In this document: positions 1 to 5,642 of the stretch, piece by piece
Numbering within the stretch: the stretch's first letter is position 1
Layout: the number at the start of each line of letters is the position of its first letter
Origin: Bacteroidota bacterium
GTDB taxonomy: Bacteria > Bacteroidota > Bacteroidia > Flavobacteriales_F > PHOS-HE28
Direction: 5' to 3'
NCBI GenBank assembly: GCA_023428865.1
Contig: JAEYWT010000403.1
Coordinates: forward strand, 1-7,004
DNA length: 7,004 bases
The notes under the pieces: model-generated
Seen by the model: only the letters and a program-made list of their open reading frames with translations
Databases searched by the model: none
What the model was told of the DNA's origin: nothing
Made by a program: the position numbers and the translations under genes

Positions 1-2382
1 AACATTACCGTGAATGCGATGCCCGTAGTGGACCTCGGCAACGATGTAACGCTCTGCGCGAACGAGGACATCACACTCGATGCAACATGGCCAGGTGCCA
101 CCTACACATGGAGCACCGGTGCCACCAGTGCCATTATCGTGGCAAATGCAAGCGGCACGTACAGCGTCGTGGTCACATCGAACGGATGCGTGGCAACGGA
201 TGCCATCGACGTGACCGTGCTCTCCGCCGCTGCCTTGAACATCGGACCCGATGCGACGATCTGCGCCGGTGACGTGGTGACCTTGGATGCGACCACACCA
301 GGTGCAACGTATGCGTGGAGCACTGGCGCCACCACACCCACGATCGATGTGACCACTTCAGGCACCTACAGCGTAGTGGTCACCAGCGGGCAGTGCAGCG
401 CCACCGATGAAGCGAACATTACCGTGAATATGACACCGATGGTGGACCTCGGCAGCGACCTGGTCTTCTGCGGCGGCGAAACCAGCGCAACGCTCGATGC
501 ATTCTGGCCAAGCGCTACATACTTATGGAACACCGGTGCCACCACTCCGACCATCGATGTCACCGCCGATGGCACCTACGAGGTGATCGTGAGTTTGGGT
601 GATTGTAGTAGTAGCGACGCCATCAACGTGGCCTTCGGTTCCTTCAGCTATGACCTGGGAACGAACCTTACGCTTTGCCCAGGCGAAACGGTGGACCTCG
701 GCGCGGACCTGCCTGCTGGGAACGCCACGTGGAACAATACCGTGGTATCATCTACCTACACGATCACCACGGCAGGGCAAGTAACGCTGCATTTCGTAAG
801 CCCAAGTGGTTGCGATGTTCGTGATACGATCATGGTCGACTATATCGATGTGGATGCCATCGACCTCGGACCCGATGTGACCGCATGTGCTGGTGAAAGT
901 GTGGTGTTGGATGCCACGCTTACCGGTGCCACCCATCTTTGGAACGACGGCAGCACCGACGCGGTCCGCACCATCACCTCACCTGGAACCTATTCCGTGG
1001 AGGCCTGGCTGGCCGGTTGCTCGGTGGCTGACGAGATCAACATCGCCTTCACGCCATTGCCGCTGGTCGATCTTGGCCCCGACCGCTCCATCTGCCCTGG
1101 CGATGCCACCAGTTTCGACGCCACCACCGCCGGCGCCAGCTACCTCTGGAGTGATGGTAGCACCGATCCGACCCTGCTCGTGAACAGTGCTGGAACCAGT
1201 TCCGTAACGGTAACCGTGAATGGATGCAGTGCAACGGATGCTGCCGAAGTGTTCTTGTTGGACGCACCCGTAGTGGATCTTGGCGAGGACTCCACGATCT
1301 GCGAAGGCGCGAGTCTTGTATTGAACGTGGATGAACCGAACACCAGTTTCATGTGGGACGATGGTTCCACCACACCAATGCGTAGCATCAGCGCGGCTGG
1401 TGTGTATTGGGTGGATGCCCTACGCAACAGTTGCACGCATCGCGATTCCATCATGGTGGAGGTCTTCTCCCCGGCAAGCTTCGACCTTGGCAACGACCAG
1501 GTGATCTGTGCGGGCACAACGACCGAGATCGGCACACCGGTGAATGGTGCGAGTTACCTGTGGAACAATGGCGCCACCACACCGCGCATCGTGGTGGATG
1601 CATCCGGCGAATATGCCGTTACCGTTTCCATTTCGGGTTGCTCTGCGGCAGCTTCCATGGTTGTGGAGGTGATCACCGTTGCGCCCCCAGACCTTGGCCC
1701 GGACCGCCGCGCGTGCGAAGGCGAATGGGTGAACGTGTACGCCCCAGGTTCTAACGTGACCTGGTCCAACGGTACCGAGGGCAATGAAATGGTCGTTGGT
1801 AGCACCGGTCTTTACACCGCCACCGTGGATAGCCTCGGTTGCACGGCGAGTGATGCGGTCTTCATCAGTTTCACACCAATGACCACCACCCTGGACCTCG
1901 ATGGAGATGTCACCATTTGCCCGGGTTCCATGGCCGTTCTCCACACCGAAGAACTTGCCGGTGCATCGTATCTGTGGAGCACAGGTGCCACCGGGCGGTA
2001 CATTTCCGTGAGCGAACCGGGGTGGTACAGCGTACGGGCCACCGGGCTTTGCATCGATGCCACTGATAGCATGCAGGTGATACACGAGGATTGCAACACC
2101 TATGTGTACGTTCCCAATGCCTTCACACCGAACAACGATGGCGAGAACGACGTGTTCCTGCCGGTCTTCGCAGGGCCCTTGGACCAATACCAACTCGACA
2201 TCTTCGACCGCTGGGGAGAACGCATCCACAGTAGCAATGATCGATATGCTGGTTGGGATGGTTCGTACAACGGAACACCTTCACAACTGGGCGTCTATGT
2301 GTGGAAGATCCACTTCCGTGTGCTGGCGCCAGAAGGGGTGCGCAGCGAAGAACGCATCGGGCACGTGACCTTACTCCGTTGA
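1..2382 (+). CDS. T9SS type B sorted surface protein with tandem Ig/PKD-like repeats (5' partial)
   Basis: This is the 3' part of a large secreted or surface-anchored protein. The frame is open at the window edge, so the GTG at position 10 is an internal valine and not a start. The visible part has 790 residues counted from that codon. Residues 5-694 form ten consecutive repeats of about 69 residues, each with a DLG-x-D opening, a first Cys, a central Y-x-W-x-x-G-[AS]-T segment, an SGTYSV-like strand and a second Cys. Residues 695-790 form a gliding-motility-associated C-terminal domain, with PNAFTPNNDGENDVF near its start, IFDRWGE in the middle and WDGSYNG following. This domain directs outer-membrane export by the type IX secretion system in Bacteroidota (family knowledge). 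A role in adhesion, gliding or matrix is inferred from the architecture; no catalytic domain is visible. It ends at TGA 2380-2382, right after the expected end of the sorting domain, and overlaps the convergent gene by 12 bp. Confidence 0.93.
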   Translation, partial: NITVNAMPVVDLGNDVTLCANEDITLDATWPGATYTWSTGATSAIIVANASGTYSVVVTSNGCVATDAIDVTVLSAAALNIGPDATICAGDVVTLDATTPGATYAWSTGATTPTIDVTTSGTYSVVVTSGQCSATDEANITVNMTPMVDLGSDLVFCGGETSATLDAFWPSATYLWNTGATTPTIDVTADGTYEVIVSLGDCSSSDAINVAFGSFSYDLGTNLTLCPGETVDLGADLPAGNATWNNTVVSSTYTITTAGQVTLHFVSPSGCDVRDTIMVDYIDVDAIDLGPDVTACAGESVVLDATLTGATHLWNDGSTDAVRTITSPGTYSVEAWLAGCSVADEINIAFTPLPLVDLGPDRSICPGDATSFDATTAGASYLWSDGSTDPTLLVNSAGTSSVTVTVNGCSATDAAEVFLLDAPVVDLGEDSTICEGASLVLNVDEPNTSFMWDDGSTTPMRSISAAGVYWVDALRNSCTHRDSIMVEVFSPASFDLGNDQVICAGTTTEIGTPVNGASYLWNNGATTPRIVVDASGEYAVTVSISGCSAAASMVVEVITVAPPDLGPDRRACEGEWVNVYAPGSNVTWSNGTEGNEMVVGSTGLYTATVDSLGCTASDAVFISFTPMTTTLDLDGDVTICPGSMAVLHTEELAGASYLWSTGATGRYISVSEPGWYSVRATGLCIDATDSMQVIHEDCNTYVYVPNAFTPNNDGENDVFLPVFAGPLDQYQLDIFDRWGERIHSSNDRYAGWDGSYNGTPSQLGVYVWKIHFRVLAPEGVRSEERIGHVTLLR
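22..2091 (+). repeat. Ten tandem ~207-bp repeats encoding Cys-paired Ig/PKD-like modules
   Basis: Ten protein-level repeats follow each other without linkers. Counting residues from the codon at position 10, the first cysteines are at 16, 85, 154, 223, 293, 362, 431, 500, 569 and 637. The second cysteines are at 60, 129, 199, 268, 337, 406, 475, 544, 611 and 681. The period is 68-70 residues and the within-repeat Cys spacing is 42-45. This regularity suggests one disulfide per beta-sandwich module, which is an inference. Repeats 1-3 are close in DNA sequence as well as protein, while repeats 4 and 9 are the most diverged and lack the Y-x-W-[SN]-x-G-[AS]-T core. The array probably continues upstream of the window. 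Confidence 0.9.
2092..2379 (+). other. Type B T9SS C-terminal sorting domain (gliding motility-associated CTD)
   Basis: About 96 residues starting at the Cys after the last repeat. The diagnostic segment is C-N-T-Y-V-Y-V-PNAFTPNNDGENDVF, followed by a hydrophobic strand, IFDRWGERI, a WDG turn, then LGVYVWKI and a final strand ending HVTLLR. This matches the pattern of the gliding motility-associated C-terminal domain family. In type B cargo the domain is recognised by the T9SS translocon, usually with a PorP/SprF-like partner (known for the family). No such partner gene is visible in this window. The protein ends directly after the last strand, as expected for a C-terminal signal. Confidence 0.93.
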
Positions 2383-4494
2383 TCCGGCTTTGAAGCCCTG
2401 CTCTTTCCAGATGTAGTGTCCGTCTGTAATATCACGATAGGCGAAATGTTCGCCATTCGTGACGCGCGCAATGCGTTCGTTGATCAACAACACCTCATCA
2501 TGTTCGGCAGGGATCACAGCCTTGCCGGTGCGGTCGAATACACCCACGTGATCACCACCGCCTACCATGATGCCGAAGCGAGCATCGGCCAAGGTGCCTA
2601 GCGTGGGTGCGATCACTTCTTTCCCCGTGCTATCCACGGCACCGAAGAGTCCACCGACCTGGATGCGCGCTAATCCATCGTTGAAGTCCCACACCAGGTC
2701 ATACTTCGCATCGATCAACATGGTACCACGCTGATCCACCAAGCCCCACTTGTTCTTCTTCTTCACCGGGAACAAGGGACCTTTGGTACCGCCCACATCA
2801 ACGTACTGGAACGGTACGATGCGCTCGTTACGCTTGCCGATGATCCCACGCTTGCCGCCCGATTGCACCTCTGCACGGCCATGGGCGAAGTCGCCCCAGG
2901 TGGCCACATCGGGGCCAGCTTCGTAGTCCATGCCGATCACCAAGCGACCCGTTGTGTCGGCGTATCCGCATTTACCACCTTCCACGATCAAGGCCAGTCC
3001 ATCATGAAAAGCGCCAATGTGGTCGTACTTCACCGGTAGCAAGGTTTCACCGTGAACGCTCACCAACCCCGTGCGGCCATTCTTCCGTACACGCGAAGGA
3101 CCATGGGCGAACCCTTCGATCCAGTCATACTCCAAGGGAACCACCACCTGACCCGACCTTCCGATCACGCCGTACTTCTCTTCCACACCCACCACCGCAC
3201 GGTCCCGGTGGAAATTGGCTGCCGTGCCATAGACCGGCGATATCACCATTTCACCGCGCGCGTTCACATAACCGAACTTACCATGGTCTTCGGCATAGGC
3301 CAAACCTTCTGACAGATCGCCGAGATCGGTGTAGACCATCGGCACCACCAGTTCGCCGCTGCGATCCACCGCCCCGAAACGCCCGGCGCGCTCCACCACG
3401 GCGGTGCCTTCGGCGAATTCACCCACTTCATCATACTCCACCGCCACCACCACCCGGCCAGAGCGGTTGATGGTGCCCACCCGGTCACCGATACCCACTT
3501 GGGCCTGACCCGTCACGAAGGCATCCACCCAATCGTATTCGGCTTTGATGCGTTCGTTCCCTTCCGTATCGACGAAGCCCCATTTGCCATTGCGTCGGAA
3601 GGGTATCAACTCGATGCTCGCCGTGCGGTAATCGTCCACCAGTTCTTCCATGAACGGGTAGTCGGGGAATTCGGCGATGAAGCGGGTGATGGCACCGACA
3701 TTAAGATCCTTGGTGTAGGTCTCGTACAAGCTGCGCCAAGCATCGGGTACGCGGTGGTTGTCCGGCTCGGTCTTGATGAAGTTGCGATACTCAACGATGG
3801 TGCGACCGGGTGTGCTGAGCCGATAGATCTCGTCTTCAGCCTTGCGCACGTTCGGGTTGTCCGGGTGGGCTTTTATGAAGGTTTTGTATGCGGCGATGGT
3901 GCGGAGTGATGTAGCCTCTTCATAGACCGCATCATTGAGGCGAGCGCGGGCTTCGTACACCTCTCGTGCATCGCGGTAGTCGTCCACGAAGGTTTGGTAG
4001 GCAGCGGCCGTATTCACCCTACGCGCTTCCTGGAACGCCATGTGGTGCATCACCGAACGGGCTTCCTCGGCACGCGGGCCCGATGGATAACGATCCAAGT
4101 AGGCTTTGTAGGCCAGCACCGTGTTCTGCCCGCGCGCGATCTCCCACGCACGTTCATACACATGATCACGCTGGGCCATGATGCTCGTATGGCTCACTCC
4201 CAAGGCCCCGATATACACACGCTCCTTGTCCGGCGCAGCGGTGAAGGAGAGGTCGGCCTTTACGATGAACTGGTACGCCGAATCAAGATCGTAGAACGGA
4301 TTGTTGGCACGCCCGGTGATCACGCTGAGGCCATACCACGCCGCTGCCGGGTGCTTCTTCACCTCCTTACGGAACAAGTCGCGCGCCTTGAAATAGTCGT
4401 GTACTTCAAGCGCCTTGAACGCCTTCTCCAACGGCCCGGCCAGCGCCGGTATCACCATCAACAAGGCTAGGTGGAGCAACCCTGCCCGCAACAT
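2371..4494 (-). CDS. Exported WG-repeat protein with N-terminal helical (TPR-like) repeats
   Basis: A 707-residue protein counted from ATG 4494-4492. Residues 1-19 form a signal peptide: MLRAG, then a hydrophobic run of Leu, Ala, Val and Ile, then an A-L-A site before G20. There is no lipobox Cys, so periplasmic or secreted location is inferred. About residues 121-291 hold five helical repeats with an AYKxFIxxxPD pattern, resembling TPR/Sel1-like solenoids. About residues 296-691 hold roughly twelve 33-40-residue WG-type repeats with the pattern G-K-[WFY]-G-x-[VI]-D-x-x-G-x-x-[VI]-[IV]-x-x-x-Y-D. A longer in-frame start at 4548 exists but would put 18 polar residues before the signal peptide. 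It would also begin upstream of the only good -7 box (4514-4521), so I prefer 4494. Function is unknown: WG repeats are probably beta-rich binding scaffolds. No enzyme motif is visible. It is divergent from the RND transporter (86 bp apart) and its stop, TAA at 2373-2371, lies inside the 3' end of the T9SS gene. Confidence 0.88.
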   Translation of the reverse strand: MLRAGLLHLALLMVIPALAGPLEKAFKALEVHDYFKARDLFRKEVKKHPAAAWYGLSVITGRANNPFYDLDSAYQFIVKADLSFTAAPDKERVYIGALGVSHTSIMAQRDHVYERAWEIARGQNTVLAYKAYLDRYPSGPRAEEARSVMHHMAFQEARRVNTAAAYQTFVDDYRDAREVYEARARLNDAVYEEATSLRTIAAYKTFIKAHPDNPNVRKAEDEIYRLSTPGRTIVEYRNFIKTEPDNHRVPDAWRSLYETYTKDLNVGAITRFIAEFPDYPFMEELVDDYRTASIELIPFRRNGKWGFVDTEGNERIKAEYDWVDAFVTGQAQVGIGDRVGTINRSGRVVVAVEYDEVGEFAEGTAVVERAGRFGAVDRSGELVVPMVYTDLGDLSEGLAYAEDHGKFGYVNARGEMVISPVYGTAANFHRDRAVVGVEEKYGVIGRSGQVVVPLEYDWIEGFAHGPSRVRKNGRTGLVSVHGETLLPVKYDHIGAFHDGLALIVEGGKCGYADTTGRLVIGMDYEAGPDVATWGDFAHGRAEVQSGGKRGIIGKRNERIVPFQYVDVGGTKGPLFPVKKKNKWGLVDQRGTMLIDAKYDLVWDFNDGLARIQVGGLFGAVDSTGKEVIAPTLGTLADARFGIMVGGGDHVGVFDRTGKAVIPAEHDEVLLINERIARVTNGEHFAYRDITDGHYIWKEQGFKAGSTE
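2422..3609 (-). repeat. About twelve WG-type beta repeats
   Basis: The C-terminal 400 residues of the minus-strand protein consist of consecutive units of 33-40 residues. Recognisable cores in order include GKWGFVDTEG, DRVGTINRSG, GRFGAVDRSG, GKFGYVNARG, EKYGVIGRSG, GRTGLVSVHG, GKCGYADTTG, GKRGIIGKRN, NKWGLVDQRG, GLFGAVDSTG and DHVGVFDRTG. A degenerate last unit is around HFAYRDITDG. Each core is followed by a hydrophobic strand and usually a Y-[DT] turn and an F-x-x-G segment. Only the first and ninth units keep the literal Trp-Gly; the others substitute Phe, Tyr or a small or charged residue for Trp. Copies differ at DNA level, so this is an old array rather than a recent expansion. Confidence 0.85.
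3622..4134 (-). repeat. Five helical TPR-like repeats of ~34-37 residues
   Basis: Between the signal-peptide region and the WG array are five units that begin near NTVLAYKAYLDRYP, NTAAAYQTFVDDYR, RTIAAYKTFIKAHPDN, RTIVEYRNFIKTEPDN and NVGAITRFIAEFPDYP. Each has an A-Y-x-x-[FY]-[IVL] helix, a P-D/N turn, and a second charged helix with Ala/Leu spacing. This is the appearance of a TPR or related alpha-solenoid. The family assignment is by eye only. Confidence 0.65.
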
Positions 4495-4513
4495 CTTTCG
4501 CGCTATCACGGAA

Positions 4514-4521
4514 CAAAAGTA
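4514..4521 (-). promoter_or_regulatory. Bacteroidota-type -7 box for the WG-repeat gene
   Basis: On the minus strand this reads TACTTTTG, an exact fit to the Bacteroidota -7 consensus TAnnTTTG. It ends 19 nt before the ATG at 4494, so transcription would start with a short leader of about a dozen bases. No TTTG is present at the usual -33 distance (about 4541-4544), so the upstream element is weak or absent. The position supports ATG 4494 over the longer start at 4548. Confidence 0.55.
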
Positions 4522-4536
4522 GCGGCACGGTGTTCC

Positions 4537-4546
4537 GGGCTTGCCC
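4537..4546. promoter_or_regulatory. Short palindrome in the divergent promoter region, possible operator
   Basis: GGGCTTGCCC is a perfect 4-bp-arm inverted repeat with a 2-nt centre. It lies between the two opposing -7-like boxes, overlapping the -33 zone of the minus promoter and abutting the plus -7-like box. A regulator binding here could affect both genes. This is an inference from position only, and an arm this short can occur by chance in GC-rich DNA. Confidence 0.2.
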
Positions 4547-4553
4547 ACCTTTG
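4546..4553 (+). promoter_or_regulatory. Probable -7 box for the RND transporter gene
   Basis: CACCTTTG matches TAnnTTTG at all but the first base. It ends 27 nt before ATG 4581, so the predicted transcript start (about 4558-4561) leaves a leader of about 20 bases. No clear -33 TTTG lies upstream. If real, it excludes the alternative GTG start at 4530, which precedes it, and favours ATG 4581. Confidence 0.4.
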
Positions 4554-4580
4554 CGCGTTGTGATCGACCGTACCGTGTTG

Positions 4581-5609
4581 ATGGAAACCTCTTCAGACCG
4601 CCTCGAACGCCTCCTTACCCGACGCCACGCGTGGCTGGCTTTGGCCTTGCTGGCGGTGGTCAGCCTAGGTGCAGCCTTCGCCCTGCGCAACCTCCGGGTA
4701 GATTACGACTTCGAGAAATTCTTCCCGAACGACGACCCTGAGCTGGACCGCTACCTCGCCTTCCGCGAGCGCTTCGGGCACGACAACGACTTCCTCCTCT
4801 TCGGAATAGAGCGTGGATCAGGCGTGTTCGACCAGGAGCTGCTGACCAAGGTGGACACGCTGACCGCAAGGCTTGCGCGCTTGCCACGCGTACAAAAGGT
4901 GCTCTCGCCCACCCGCCTCTCGGAACCCGTGATCACGCCTGTGGGTGTGTTCGAGACCCCCTACCTGCGTTACGACAACGACACCCTGATCCGGATCGAT
5001 TCGGCGCGTATCTGGAACGATCCGCGCGTGAAGGATCAGTTCTTCGCCGATGATGGAACAGCCATACTGGTGGTGCTGAACGCCGAAGCCAACCTACCCA
5101 AGGTGAAGTGCGATACGCTGTTGGCACAGGTGCGGAAAACCTTGGAAGCATGCGAACTGGCCGATACACGTATCGTGGGCCGCATCGTGGGCCAAGACCA
5201 TTACATCAGCACCATGGTGAAGGAGATGGTCTTCTTCCTCACCGCGTCGATCGCCTTGCTCGCCGTGTTCCTCTGGATCGGCTTCCGCAGTCGGCTGGGC
5301 GTGATCGTACCCATCACCGTGGTGGGCTTGGCGATCCTTTGGCAGATCGGTCTGATGACCGCTTTGGGCAAACCCATAGGTATACTCACCATGTTGCTCC
5401 CGACCATCCTGTTCGTAGTGGGTATGAGCGATGTGGTCCATATCCTGGAATGTTACCTCGACGAGATCCGTGCTGGTGTGCCACGCATCCGCGCCATCGC
5501 CAACACCTATGCCGAAGTGGGCCTAGCCACCTTCCTCACCGCCGTTTGTAGTGCCATTGGCTTCGCCACCCTGGGCACAGCGAACATTCCACCCTTGCAG
5601 GAGTTCTGA
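4581..5609 (+). CDS. N-terminal fragment of the RND exporter (TM1-TM5)
   Basis: If TGA 5607-5609 terminates translation, this 342-residue product is made. It contains a short basic cytoplasmic start, TM1 (HAWLALALLAVVSLGAAFAL), the first periplasmic domain beginning VDYDFEKFFPNDDPE, and TM2-TM5 including GMSDVVHIL. It stops in the loop before TM6, after IPPLQEF. Loss of TM6 and the whole second half should prevent transport in the known RND fold, where both halves form one transport unit. ATG 4581 is chosen because it sits just before the basic segment preceding TM1 and fits the -7-like box. In-frame GTGs at 4530 and 4560 are less likely. Confidence 0.75.
   Translation: METSSDRLERLLTRRHAWLALALLAVVSLGAAFALRNLRVDYDFEKFFPNDDPELDRYLAFRERFGHDNDFLLFGIERGSGVFDQELLTKVDTLTARLARLPRVQKVLSPTRLSEPVITPVGVFETPYLRYDNDTLIRIDSARIWNDPRVKDQFFADDGTAILVVLNAEANLPKVKCDTLLAQVRKTLEACELADTRIVGRIVGQDHYISTMVKEMVFFLTASIALLAVFLWIGFRSRLGVIVPITVVGLAILWQIGLMTALGKPIGILTMLLPTILFVVGMSDVVHILECYLDEIRAGVPRIRAIANTYAEVGLATFLTAVCSAIGFATLGTANIPPLQEF
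5607..5609 (+). other. In-frame TGA at the position of a usual glycine
   Basis: The codons around the stop translate to PPLQEF-stop-LYTALGVLLTF. In RND exporters of this type the loop into TM6 commonly reads like [DE]FG-L-[YF]-x-A-x-G, so the stop sits where Gly is expected. A single G-to-T change in GGA would make TGA. The following base is C, giving TGAC, a context often considered weak for termination. No SECIS-like element was recognised and other genes here use TGA as a genuine stop. Confidence 0.85.
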
Positions 5610-5642
5610 CTGTATACGGCACTAGGGGTACTGCTCACCTTC

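Noticed and set aside
1420..2229. A 269-codon open frame on the minus strand inside the T9SS gene
   Set aside because: It lies wholly antisense to a gene with strong repeat and sorting-domain evidence. It is His/Gly/Ala-rich with no recognisable domain; long antisense frames are expected in GC-rich repetitive coding DNA.
2386..2397. Small hairpin GGCTTTGAAGCC just after the T9SS gene stop
   Set aside because: The stem is only 4-5 bp with a tiny loop and no T-run, and it lies inside the WG gene coding sequence, so a terminator cannot be supported.
2952..3470. A 172-codon plus-strand frame opposite the WG-repeat gene
   Set aside because: The product is an Arg/Pro/His-rich low-complexity chain typical of a reversed GC-rich coding strand, and the WG repeats on the other strand are clearly the real reading.
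4495..4548. Longer start for the WG-repeat protein at ATG 4548
   Set aside because: It adds 18 residues before a good signal peptide and lies upstream of the best -7 box at 4514-4521.
5607..5609. Recoding of TGA as glycine (genetic code 25) or as selenocysteine
   Set aside because: The T9SS gene ends naturally at TGA 2380-2382 right after its sorting domain, so TGA is a stop in this genome. The organism is a Bacteroidota type, not Absconditabacteria or Gracilibacteria. No SECIS-like hairpin or redox context was seen.
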